Both the position numbers and the translations under genes were made by a program. A DNA stretch of 64,000 bases from Dimorphilus gyrociliatus (taxonomy: Eukaryota; Annelida; Polychaeta; Dinophilidae): the NCBI GenBank assembly GCA_904063045.1, contig CAJFCJ010000020.1:1108916-1172915 (forward strand), given 5' to 3'. Below, piece by piece: positions 35,701 to 47,214 of this stretch; the first letter of the stretch is position 1; each line of letters starts with the position of its first letter. The notes under the pieces were generated by a model. That model was not told where the DNA came from. It made no database searches and saw nothing but the letters and a program-made list of their open reading frames with translations.

Positions 35701-38700
35701 TACCGCTTCATCGTTATAGACATTTGTCCAGATTGTATGATTCATACGTTTGATTACCATCGGTCTGCTTAGGACGTGCACGTAATCCTGGGATTTGTCA
35801 ATTGTCAATTAAAATACTACTATCGTTTACTATTGAACATTTTGTTAAACATGTCTACTCAATTAAAATATTACAGAAATTTTATGAAAATGATATAGAA
35901 ATATGAAAATGAAGAAGAAGAAAAGGAAAATTGAAAGGGGGATGGAGAAAGAAGAAGAATGAGAAGCAAAGATGGAAGTTGATGATAAAGTAAGAATAAA
36001 GAAGATTTTGTAAAAGACAGAGAGGAAAAGATAATATTTCTTTCATGATTATCGGTTTAAAATGATATAGTCATATAAATAATATAAAATACATCCTATA
36101 TTTTATAATAGGCTAGCAAATGCATAATGTTTGTTTTTCCGTAAGTCTTGATCGTCAATAAGTTATAAATAAGCTGTTGGCTATTTATCTAGGGCAATGA
36201 GAAAAAATGATGTTAAAGGCACCAACCTGAACGTGTTCTTGAACGTCCGCCAAAGTTGAAATATGGGAAAAGTATCCCTTATTAGCGCATGCCATCCACT
36301 TTGCGTGTTTCGAATCACCAACTTCTCTTCCTATTAAGTACGTAAATATCCGGACCTGCCAATATCGATTAATAAATCATTTGATTCTTTCATTAATACT
36401 ACTCAAGAAAATAAATGGAAAATAACGCTTTTGGTGTATTTATACGGCTTTGTCTTCATTTATTTCTAATTTTTTATATCATTACACATTTACCATTAAA
36501 ATATTTATAAGTCTATAAAACTTGTAAGTTTGCGTCGTTCGACGATCAATAGTACTATTTTTTATATTAGGGTAAATTGAAGAGACATTGACGGCTATTT
36601 GATAAATTACTAAGGGCTTTTTACATAGAGCCCCGAGCTGTGAAGGGAAAAAGGAAGGAAATTTTCGGCATTGAAATGGGAAAAAAAATGAAAAAAAAAA
36701 AACTTTAAAAGAAAAAAGAGAAATCGATTGAAAACTCGAAAAAATTGACTTAGTAATTTTAGTGTCACCCAAATGGATATTTTCTCCATCATCCAAAGTC
36801 CATTAAGAATGCCAATATGCTAGTTTAATCCCTATGGACTCTTCAATAAATTTAATGTTTCACCCCTTTCTCCTTGTGGACGAGTGGGCAGGGAAATTAG
36901 ATATTTAAAAGAAACAATTCTCTACACCATCCTCATCAATCGACTGTAAACATCCGAGTTTTTTTCTTTTCGTGTTCGCTCTACCAATGCATTAATTTTC
37001 ACTTGAAAGTAATAAAAACTCTCTTTTTTTTAAATATATATATATATAGAGCGTTTTTTTTATAATAAATTCATTTACGACGGATAGATATACTCTCTAC
37101 TATATCATGACATGTTAATCAGCTTTAAAATTTCACAACTTTTCTCCCCTATTAATTATTCTTAATAAAAGTATATTATCCCATGAATATTTTTATCTTT
37201 TAATCCAATTCCTTTCCCCTTCGTTTTTCCCTTTTCATCCTAGATGATTACTTTAATAAGATGGTTTTTAACTTATTAAACTTCAGAGTATTTAAGCTCA
37301 ACATCCTATAGTTATTCTTACATACTGTATAATTACGTTTATGAAAGAAAATTAATCAACTTACGTTAGCTTTTGGGGCCCAATTATACTTATCAAAAAC
37401 ATCTTCGTATGACTCTGGAGCACCGTCTGTTATTATCATAATCGCCTTATTGCAGTTTGTGGTTCTTTCCGTTTGATTTGCCTATTAGGAAAATTATATC
37501 GTTAATTCCCAGTGCTGTAAATATTTTTATCAGCATCTTTCCCCTGCGTAAAATCCTGAATTAACGATTCTTAATTCTAATCACTTTTTTTTCATTAAAA
37601 AAATCAGCTTTCAACTTAAAATCTATTTAGATTAGGTTTGCCCAGGCGTCTAAATCGCCTTAAAAAGGATTATAGGGGTAGGTTTTTGTTCGATTTATAG
37701 AACGCGATGTGTGTTAATATTGAGATATTAAGAAAGGGAGAAGGAAAAACAGAGGGAGATTAGAGAGAGAGAGAGAGAGAAAGAGAAAGGAGAAAGAAAA
37801 CTTGGAAAAAGTGAGATCAATGATCAATTTCAATAAGGAATTGTCCATTCGAGAGTTACAATATCTTCTTTAGTCTAATCAACTTATTGAATTTAGATAA
37901 GTAAAAAAGAAAAAGATTGAAAGGGAGGCTGTCGTCTTTTCAAAAGAAAATACAATATAAAAAAAACTATATAGTACATGTACAGTATATACCTATATTG
38001 AAAGAAATATATATATATATAGAGAGAGAGAAAGAAGAAGAAAGAGAAAAAAAGAGGGATTGGTCTATATTATTTGTTGCTCAAATTTGAATTTTCGATC
38101 GTTAAAGATCGATTTGGGATGAAAAAATATATACCCTTATAACATTACGCATCAATAAGTTCTATACAGCTGCTTAAAATCAAATAAAAACTCTAAAAAT
38201 CGATCCAATAACACTTACATTAGACAATAAAGAAAACGCTTCAATCAGAGCATCTTCAAATCTAGCGATATTCTGAGTTGTTATATCTTTTACTGAGTCT
38301 TTTAATTTCTTTTTATTATCTGCATTTGCTTGGATAAGTGTTCCGTTGAAGCACTCGTCCACATACTCTGGTCTTTCAGCAAACTTAAGAACATTGAAGA
38401 AGTCATTATCGCTCAGTGTGTCTAAGATTTTTTCTACTGTTGCCTTGGCTATTGCCATTCTTAATCCCGTCATGCTGCCGCTTGAGTCTACTAGGATTAC
38501 AACATCCTTAGGCGATGTGGCGGCTTGTATATACCTAGAAAAGGAAACACGATTTTAGACATTATAAACTATGATGGTAAAAAAAACACGATCTAAACAG
38601 CCGGGTGATTACTGAAATCGTAAAGTATCGTTCAGCGTAAATGACAGAGATTTACATATCGGAAAAGAAGACAATCTCCTACATTGATTGAGTAAATTAC

Positions 38701-39961
38701 AGAAACATAGAATTATATCCTATGAAAACTGTCATTTTAAAAGTTTCTTATCCTTTTTTATGAAACTACTTTGTTTTAAATTCTCTTTTTTTTCCCCGGA
38801 GCAACTTTGAACTCATCTGTACCAGGAGACGTAAGAAATTGACAAAACCTAAGTTCGCCTGTCGATAAAATCCCTCAAGGGTTTTTTTCGCTGTTCGTTT
38901 TGTCTTAATCGCCCTAAAACTGCAGCAATAATCTGTTACTGGAAAAAAATGACAGTAAAGACAGCAATTTCCTAGTCTAACCAAAAAAAATTTCTTTATT
39001 ATATAGAGTGCAGAGTAAATAATTGCTTCCTTTGAAGTACGTTGAACGAAACGTTTTCGTAATCTTTTATAATCACCCATAAAGCAACGTTTACTACATA
39101 TATCAGTCTATAGAAAAACATCAACAATAGCATGCACATATACATACATACATTCTCAAACACTCCTAATAGTTTGTCATGCGAAAATCAAGAACTAGCA
39201 AAAAATAGGATTGCAATTAACAAAAAATAAATTAAACGACAACGATGTCTATAGTCTTTGGGATAAGATGCTATAAAAACAAAGTAGGTGTATGCATGGA
39301 AATAGGGTATTGTGTTGGAAGAAACACACTACAGACGATAATGATGCATTATAGAAGAGAGAAGTACAATTTTTAAATCAATTATTTTAGTTTTGGGGAG
39401 GGGAAAAAGGGAGAAAGAAATGAAATTAGAGAGATATTACTTTTAAATTCTATTTTCTTTATATATTTATAAAGATATAAAGAATACTATCCTCCCAGAT
39501 TATAAAGGAAGATCTTACATATATATCAGCTATTGTACTATCGCCTTCTTTTATATCCTATCTAAACATTTCAGCTTTTTGGATTACTATTCTATTTTTT
39601 TCCTTTAAGAATTTTAAGTCTTTTTCTCTTCATTCTTTTTTTTCATTTATTAGTGAAAAAACCGAGTTTTTTCTCTTTAATGTATAAAATTATACATCAA
39701 AGGATTATAATAGAAAGGTTTAATATTAAAAGAACACGAATGAGTTTTTATCTCTCAAATTTCCCTTGACAGAATAACGAACAGACAACAAAGTGAAATA
39801 TCATATTCTCCCCTTACCATCCTCTATGTCTACAATCGAAGACGTCTACCCGTTTATTTTCGTAAAGGGTCCATCTAGTCCCTGTGTTTTTGTTTACAGA
39901 AACATGACAAGGTGCGAAAACAACAAACCGAAGACCAACCAAAAAGAATTTTTAATACATT

Positions 39962-40017
<56 letters not shown>

Positions 40018-40339
40018 AATGAGTCGATAAAAGCCCACAGATTATGAATTATATATGTATATATGGCATATGTGTCTTAGTCCCTGCGTAATTTTTATAT
40101 ACAGTATAAACTGTATCTCGGCTATACTATGAATAGCATTTACTTTCGTCAAATGGATATGTCATGTTCCGGTCTATCTCTTGGAAAGTTTTTTGAAAAC
40201 GGAAAGAATATATATATATATATATATATATATACTGTATATTGTATATACCTGGTTCTGAGATGCTATCAAAATTCATTTCCTAATTGTGTTATAATCA
40301 TCTTAAAAAGGATTTTTTTTCTGTATAGAATATATATAA

Positions 40340-40394
<55 letters not shown>

Positions 40395-41115
40395 AGTATG
40401 TATATATACCTTTTATATACATATATAACGGATATTGTTTTAACAATATAGTATACACCGGTTTGTGATAAATATATAAAAATATTGCGTATATTTCCGT
40501 ATATACTATATGTATTCGAAAACTATGGAAGGTTAAGTGCCCGTCACCTTTCTATCGATCAATTAGACAACATTCGCGCTAACATTCGATTTTTATTGTT
40601 TGTGTTTTTTCGTGGCTTTGTTTACTAAAACTCACCATCCGCGAGTTCTGCAATCGAATAGGTCTACTCCGTTGTCTGGTAATTGCCATCGCATTCCTAC
40701 GATGCGTATATATATATATATATATACTGTATATATATACTTATGCATAAATTTAGGTTAAGAGTGGGACATATGATATGATTTTGTTCTGCTTTTTTTG
40801 TTATTATTAACGCGTAATTAAAGTATCGACTAACCTTATTCAGATCGAAAAAGCTAAGGAAATAGTAAGACTTCAAAAGTGAGATTTATTCGAACGAATG
40901 GGTAAAAAAAAATACTTAAAACTTTTGATCTTTAAAATGTTGATATTATATACTGTCTATAAATTTATATTATTTCTTTATCGTTTTCTTTATTCTCATT
41001 TTTTTCTAATCTTTTCCTCTCTTTCACTCTCTGTCTCTCTATCTATATTCAAAATAGATTTTTTTCTATCTCTTGTGAGAGCTTACTCTTTCTATCTCTC
41101 TCTCTCTCTCTCACT

Positions 41116-41146
<31 letters not shown>

Positions 41147-44100
41147 TCGTTTATTCTACTCCTCTGATTTTATGTTGTTTGCACAAGAAAAAGGAGAAAT
41201 TATATGAATTTTTATGGGGCTGACTTGGATACGGAATTACTGCTTTCCGGTGGAAAATTACCCTGTAGACGTCAATGACGCTCCCTCAGCCCATTCGTTC
41301 GAAATCTGTATGTTCGTGATTGTAATTCAAAAAACTGAATAGTCTGCTTTTGATACAAGTTTGGAAAAATTGACTAAAAATTCTCTTATGGAATGGTCTA
41401 TTCATTCCATTTTGTTCAAGTATTCGATTAGTGCTTATATAAATAAGAGTATGTATAATATATAAGTGGTAAAATTCATTTATATAAATTTCTATATATA
41501 GTATATAGATGTATACTGTATCAAAGATGTCTATATATCTTATATTATCTTATTTGTTTGAGTAGAGATGGTGATAAGAGAGAAAAATAGATAAATACCT
41601 GGATAATTCCTAAAAAAACCGGTGGCTGATCCAAAATATTGCCACGTTAGAGTTGGATCTTTGTCGTAATTTTTACGGAATTGCTCATCCAATGCTTCGC
41701 TCCAGGCTACTCCATTTAGAACTTCATCAGCTGTTTTTAAAAAAAGATCAATTGACCCACTTAAAAGTTTACGATATCATTGAAATTCTGAAGGATAAAT
41801 GTTTAATAGTGTGTAAAATGACGACAGCTTTTTAGCTCATTAAGATTTAATAGTTGGGTGGTGTGAAAATGCTTTTTGCAATTAAGAGCTTCTGACATAG
41901 GAACGTAGATGTGGGCATGACATTTGCCAGACATCCCTTTTAATACTCTAAATTAACTTAATTATCCTGATTTTAACAAAGTTTACTTACATTCATCATA
42001 CACGTTTGTTGGTACATGGACAGAACTTCTATTCAAGTTGACTTGTACATTATTAAAATGTTCATTCTCTTCCATTACAAATTCAGATTCATTTAATTTC
42101 TTAGCCTTCGGATAGTTTCGATCAATATTCTCGCCATCAGTGTGATTTGCAAATGCCTCTTCAGCGACCTTAACCAAATCTTCTATTGCTTGCACTTTAT
42201 TTTTCAGCATATCTTCCACGTTCTTCTTCATTTGCCCTATCAATTTTTCTCCATCAATCTCTCCGAAAATGTTCTTTCCGAGAGTGGCATCCACAAGAAA
42301 AGACTTAAGATGAAAATTGAGTGGAGAGAGAGAGAGAGAGAGGGAGAAAAAAGTTAAAAAAAAGCATTAGAAAAAATATGAATGAATAATTAAAATTATA
42401 CACACTGTACTGAATATATATACTTAAAATGTATGTATATACATATATATTTACAATAAATAAGTGCTAATATACACAGCGTTGCCCATATTTGCCTGCA
42501 ATCTATACATTATAAAGTATATAAAATGTATTAATTTAGCTGTATAATTCCATACATACAGACTATATATATATATATATACAGTATATATATTTATATA
42601 CAAACATATATAAGATATATTTAACTCTTTACATAATCCTACACTTCTTCAAGAAGAGAAAATAGGTTTAATTTAAAAAAAGAAAGTCTTTTTATATAAT
42701 TGCTCTTCCTAGAATTTACTTAATATTATAATTAATCAATGTTGGTATGTAAATGTGAAATAACGTTCTAAAAGAGAAATCTGCTTCGGTTAATATTATA
42801 TCAGTCAATTCGTGAGAATAAATCACATTCCCAAGAGTGACAAGAATGATTAATCGTACCAAATATTATATTAGACTGGGCTATTGTACTTAAATCCTTA
42901 TTTTATGGTGATGACAACAACCTTTAACCTACTATTTTCCTTTAGGTTTATTTCGCAGTTTTTTTTTTACCATCTTCTCTTCTTCCTCCCATACCGCCCT
43001 TTTCACGCCCCTTTCTCTAATATTATTTGCGTTGTTAATATTTTATATAAGGAAAAATTTATCTTAGCTGGAATTGAATATTTTTGACACTTTTACCGTA
43101 GAGTTGATATGTAAAAAGAAATTTAACACATTCGCTACTTTTCCAAGTGAAATGCTAGACAATTTTTCTATTGCCATCACGATATAGAAAATGACAACTC
43201 AAGTTTTCATTTCGCTTGCTCTAGTTTATCTACTCTTTACCGTAAGCTTATATTTAATAAATAATAAATGTCACCACCCACAAACTATACTTCCGTTCTA
43301 TCTTAGGGCTTTTACACAAGCCATTTTCCTCATTAAAACGACTTTTGTGATACTTTCTGGAGAGTATTATCTGAAACAAGCTAATTGACGAATACAAAAG
43401 GAATCCTACCTACGTCGAAAACTTCCTATTTATTACATCTTAGATATAAATCTATTGAAATTGTATAATATATGTTGTAAGTCTGTGGAATTGATATTTT
43501 TCATGTTTGCAAATTGTTTGTGACATTTCTGCATTAACACCTTTATTAATATTTATGAGACTGCAACTAGGTCTAGAGGCGTAAACTTTAAGACATATTT
43601 TAGTTAAATGAGCAGCAGTACGTAGATGACGTCCATTGCGTCTATACTAATTGAATAGAACGCCCGTTACAATGAGTAAATCAAATTAGCTCTCTTCCTA
43701 AAATATCAACTACAGTGTTTCCTTTCCGATCCTTTGATAATACGTTGACTAAAAACTAAATTAGGAATTCTTAATGAAAAAATTCTATTTGAAAGGCAGG
43801 AAAGCGAATTAAAATACTGATTAGCTAATAACATAGTTACTATTTAAGAGTTTCAATCTCTTAGTCGGCAATATAAATATGGGATTTATAGAGAAACTTT
43901 TGCAAAAGTTACGCTTCAGGGAATCTTAAGCGGGAAAAAGTTTTCACTTCCGCCGATTGGTTTGAAATCGAGTAGACGCTTTTTTTGTGCGACGAGGCTC
44001 GTTAACAGGATGCACTAAAGGTAAATTTATCTCATAAAATTTTCAACTCCTATATTACCGCAAAACATATTAACAATCTCTAATAATCCGTTGCTAACAG

Positions 44101-44591
44101 CGACTCAAAATCGATTCTCCGATTTTTTCCTCTCTGGACGAGACCGTCTATTATTTAGACGCCGCTCTATCGATCCCGAAAAATAGGCCTTTACAATACA
44201 AACATACAACATACAAACACAAACAAAACTTACCGTTTTAACATCGTGTATGGCGGTCAGTGTGTCAAATTTAGTTTCCAACTTTTTCCCCCATGCCTCA
44301 GCTATATTGCGAGCCCTAAAGATATGAAATGGAAAACACATTTAAAAGAGGATAAAGTCACTTATCCCTTGATAAAGAAAGGAGAAAAATTGCTGTAGAC
44401 AGCCATAGAAGTAGTACGAGAATATCAATGAAATATTATAGGTAATAGTAAATTCTCTTGCAGTGCAAGCCTCTCTTTTTCTTTTTAATTTTACACTATA
44501 TAAAATTAGGTGCGCCAGTCTCTCGTAAAAGCTTCCGAAGAGTCTAAAGGGATTGAAAGGCGTTACCTGTTTCCATCAATTTTCGGGTAAC
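29776..44591 (-). CDS. CACNA2D: Voltage-gated calcium channel alpha2delta subunit (alpha2delta-3/4-like), signal-peptide exon not found
   Basis: Exons: 44591-44567, 44315-44234, 42303-41991, 41730-41599, 40696-40636 (or 39881-39818), 38534-38219, 37481-37365, 36355-36227, 35787-35704 (or 34751-34656), 34324-33905, 33839-33418, 33354-33271, 33209-32930, 32838-32672, 32602-32524, 32401-32293, 31895-31802, 30147-29946, 29874-29776. They sum to 1070 residues in phase. Visible are the VWA_N region, the VWA domain with MIDAS DSSGSM and [19 protein letters not shown], and the Cache region with [15 protein letters not shown] and [20 protein letters not shown] Cys-rich delta part with YRRRPEQCH follows, then a hydrophobic tail for GPI anchoring. 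The RRRPE-CH motif favours alpha2delta-3. It traffics Cav channels and acts at synapses. The 25-nt first resolved exon is a microexon. Confidence 0.93.
30579..31744 (-). CDS. Unrecognised gene nested on the same strand in an alpha2delta intron
   Basis: The alpha2delta exons at 31802 and 30147 join directly in phase and match the family without a gap, so the sequence between them is intronic. Yet it holds good coding exons. Exon 31080-30732 encodes a Cys-containing stretch ([20 protein letters not shown], ...CGPADGCLE), and exon 30675-30579 encodes [20 protein letters not shown] and ends in a stop; the two join in phase. An open stretch at 31744-31385 encodes a Lys/Leu-rich coiled-coil-like segment ([20 protein letters not shown]) that may be an earlier exon, with the join unresolved. 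No family is recognised. Confidence 0.5.
34656..34751 (-). other. Alternative alpha2delta exon, copy b
   Basis: A 96-nt phase 0-0 exon encoding [16 protein letters not shown], then [16 protein letters not shown], flanked by TTCTAG and GTGATT. It is a diverged copy of the exon at 35787-35704, with about 16 identical residues over 28. Confidence 0.85.
35195..35238 (+). repeat. TCTA/TC microsatellite
   Basis: A run of CTAT units followed by TC dinucleotides in an alpha2delta intron. Confidence 0.85.
35704..35787 (-). other. Alternative alpha2delta exon, copy a
   Basis: An 84-nt phase 0-0 exon encoding [16 protein letters not shown], then [12 protein letters not shown], flanked by TCCCAG and GTATAT. 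It aligns with the vertebrate YLHVLSRP segment between the VWA and Cache domains. Confidence 0.87.
39818..39881 (-). other. Alternative alpha2delta exon before the VWA domain, copy b
   Basis: A 64-nt exon (phase 1 in, phase 2 out) encoding [20 protein letters not shown], flanked by ACACAG and GTAAGG. It is a second version of the exon at 40696-40636. Confidence 0.82.
39958..40021. repeat. AT dinucleotide array forming a perfect 64-nt palindrome
   Basis: About 24 AT repeats are bounded by CATTTACAT on the left and ATGTAAATG on the right, so the whole block is a perfect inverted repeat with no spacer. Confidence 0.9.
40343..40391. repeat. TA dinucleotide array
   Basis: About 24 TA repeats in an alpha2delta intron. 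Shorter arrays occur at about 40208, 40710 and 42567. Confidence 0.9.
40636..40696 (-). other. Alternative alpha2delta exon before the VWA domain, copy a
   Basis: A 61-nt exon (phase 1 in, phase 2 out) encoding [19 protein letters not shown], flanked by CGTAG and GTGAGT. It corresponds to the vertebrate KWEPDENGVIAFDCRNRKW segment. Confidence 0.87.
41093..41152 (+). repeat. TC dinucleotide and GTTC tetranucleotide compound microsatellite
   Basis: TC repeats pass into CTCG and then about eight GTTC units before TTTATTC. Confidence 0.9.
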
Positions 44592-46034
44592 CTGAAAAAG
44601 TAGGTAGGAAGAGATGGGTGATAAGTAGCAGTGAAAATAATTCCATATTATGAAATCATAACTTTCAATTCTTTTAGATGTCCGCAGACCGATTTCCGCC
44701 GTATTGTGAGCTGTGTCTGGAGCTCGAAAGAAAATCAATCAGACTGCAGACTGAAAAAAAACGCCACCTGTTGGTTACATTGATTTCTAAACTCTGTCAT
44801 ATATTCTAGTTTTTCTAGTTTTATGCATTGTTTGTAGGCTTTCTTTCGTATCAGTAGTTTTAAGGTCTCGTTCCAAGGTAAACTGATTAATTACCTTCTC
44901 GTTTTTTTCTACTTTATTATGAAGAGAGGTCTCTATTTGAATTGTTTGAAGCCAGAATCAAACCCTCGGGATTGGTAAGTAATGCTCGGTAATAGATAAA
45001 GCGAGCATCTAATCATCCACCACTGCAACGTAAAGTTCATTAAGCGAGAAAAAATTATCTAATTATAAGCCTCATATTTAGGAATTCTTCGCATCCCCTC
45101 ACTAAACATTTAAACAATAACTAAGTAAATTAATTTCCAAAATTCATTAATATATTAATTAAATGTCTAAAAAATTTCTATCTAATTACTATAAAATTCT
45201 TTATATTACAATAATAAGCAATATTTAACATATTCAATTAAATATAAACAATACTAAGTGAAATATCTAGATCAATAACCAAACATTAACACTATTAATT
45301 AATAGAACCATACAAAAAATTAATTAAAACCTCATACACGAAATTCTACAGAGGTAATTTTAGAATTTCATAATTAATGATATATCGTTTTTCATGTTGT
45401 CAATTTTTTACTCTAATAAAATTTCCTCTTTTTACTCTATCACTGCCATTTTATTGTTATTTTGTATATATATATATATATATATGTATATATAAATACT
45501 GTATATATGGGAAAATATTATCCTATAGCCCGCCTAAACGATAATTCCATTTTAGGAAGAGAGTGGTATGCAATGACCTATAAAGGTACCGGAAGAGTAC
45601 GACGTGATATTGACGATGGAACTAAAATGTGGCATACAGTTTATATATATGCAAAAAAAAGAAAAAAAAAAGCAAGTCATATCAATTCATAAAATATTAA
45701 CAAGATATATAAAATTAATTAATTCTATTGGTAATCCTTAAATCATATATTGTATACATTTAAGCTGTACTCTTCAAATTGAATATCAACTAAATTGATG
45801 ATATTGTCGAATCAGCAGAAACAATGAAATTTAAAAGAATAAGAATAATTAAATATTTATTAGTGTATGACTAGGACTCGTTACCTATTCCTTAATTCTA
45901 TGAATAACTACAAACAATTTCCTTTCGTTGGGTAAATAAGATAGATAAGAAAGAGACAGAGGGCATAAATATGAAAACGTTAATATATTTAATGTATATA
46001 TATATATTTATATTTAATGGTTCATTGCCTTTTC
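44592..46034. other. Region between the first resolved alpha2delta exon and the JmjC gene
   Basis: It should contain the alpha2delta signal-peptide exon (ending in phase 1) and promoter, but I could not identify either. An open minus-strand stretch near 44738-44660 has no signal-peptide character. The rest is AT-rich with a (TA)n tract at about 45467-45500. Confidence 0.4.
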
Positions 46035-47006
46035 TCATTGATATTCAGAGCCAATGGTAAGGCTAAAATAATCTTTTTCCACTCTTGTATTGTGGTACCA
46101 CCAGTTTGTATCTATCACAAAAATATCTCCTGCTTCCAGGTTTATATCGAAATTTTTACACTCCATCTCGCATTCAAAAGTTGGATAGATCTGCCATGTT
46201 TTTTTACCAATAATTTGAGCTTGCCACGAAGGAACGCCAACTTGATCTATATGAACCGGAGCGGCAGATCCGCCGCTTCTACCAAAACCCATAAATAACC
46301 AAACTTGTTGAGTATTTAACGATTTTGGTAAAAATTCTGGGCTTATAAAATATTCTTGCAGAAGATTCTTATTTACATAATCGTCGCAACTCGAAAAGCC
46401 TATGTACCATGCAGGCTTACCAGTTTCCGCACGCTCCTTTGGCATATTGAAGACGTTTTTGATACTAAGAAAGCCCGATCCGTAATCTAGAAACTGGCAT
46501 GTTTTGAAGTAATCTAGAACAGTTTCATTGTCAAAAAACTGCTTAAAGAATTCATAGGAGAATTCCGTCGAAGCCTTCCATTTTCTAGTTGCATTCTTGA
46601 CAAGAAAAGGCACAATTGAATAAGCTAATTTCTCTGCCTCATCCTCGGGAACATGTCCGTCGAATGTTGGTATATTTTGAATATCAGAGCAAATTGAACA
46701 GTTAACAATAGGCCTAATAAGTTCGCTTGGTATCGAATTAATTTCTACGAGGCAAATTTCAGAACGGAGATATTCTCTAACAGATTTTGTAACTTCATAT
46801 TGGTATTCAACTAAAAATGAACATAGTACAATCATAAATGAAAGAACAATCAAGCATAATCTTTTTAACTTCCTTTTCCGGTTTTCTTGTTTTTTAATCT
46901 CATATTCGCAGAGACTATTTATTTCCTCTTTGTCATTTAAACTCAGACTCTTGCAAATATCATTAACTGTCTCAGAAAATAATTTGCGAGCTTCTGACTT
47001 CTTCAT
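46035..47006 (-). CDS. Membrane-anchored JmjC-domain (cupin-like) protein
   Basis: Intronless, 323 residues. A basic segment (ENRKRKLKR) precedes one transmembrane helix at about residues 50-67 (CLIVLSFMIVLCSFLVE), so the protein is probably type II with the catalytic part in a lumen or outside. The C-terminal half is a JmjC/cupin_8 domain: FMGFGRSGGSAAPVHID gives the HxD pair (His252, Asp254), WQAQIIGKKTWQIYP is the typical following strand, and WWYHNTRV supplies His305. An intact Fe(II) triad suggests an active 2-oxoglutarate oxygenase. Four Cys pairs and an Asn-Ala-Thr sequon fit an oxidising compartment. The substrate is unknown, and I cannot assign it to JMJD6, HSPBAP1 or another named member. 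Confidence 0.85.
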   Translation of the reverse strand: MKKSEARKLFSETVNDICKSLSLNDKEEINSLCEYEIKKQENRKRKLKRLCLIVLSFMIVLCSFLVEYQYEVTKSVREYLRSEICLVEINSIPSELIRPIVNCSICSDIQNIPTFDGHVPEDEAEKLAYSIVPFLVKNATRKWKASTEFSYEFFKQFFDNETVLDYFKTCQFLDYGSGFLSIKNVFNMPKERAETGKPAWYIGFSSCDDYVNKNLLQEYFISPEFLPKSLNTQQVWLFMGFGRSGGSAAPVHIDQVGVPSWQAQIIGKKTWQIYPTFECEMECKNFDINLEAGDIFVIDTNWWYHNTRVEKDYFSLTIGSEYQ

Positions 47007-47214
47007 TACTTAAAAGCTTCTTCAGCTGTTGACACGATACAGAATTAGACGGAAAGAATAACAAATTCTCATGACAACTAAGGCCAGATTATTACTTCCG
47101 CAAGAGGGCGTAGACCGACTTTAATACTTACATGGATAGAATTTTGAATAAAATGAAAGCAGGAAAAGAACACTAGAGAACGTTTATGGTATTCATCAAA
47201 AAAATTTATTTACA

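Noticed and set aside
39793-40047. Plus-strand open frame of 84 codons running into an AT array
   Set aside because: It is the complement of an alpha2delta alternative exon plus a microsatellite that translates as a Tyr-Ile repeat.
43191-43388. Plus-strand 65-residue frame with a signal-peptide-like start
   Set aside because: No splice partner, no conserved features, and it lies antisense inside a large AT-rich alpha2delta intron where hydrophobic frames are expected by chance.
45462-45692. Plus-strand 76-residue frame near the alpha2delta 5' side
   Set aside because: It starts in a (TA)n tract and ends in a poly-A run. The middle looks non-random, but nothing supports a gene.
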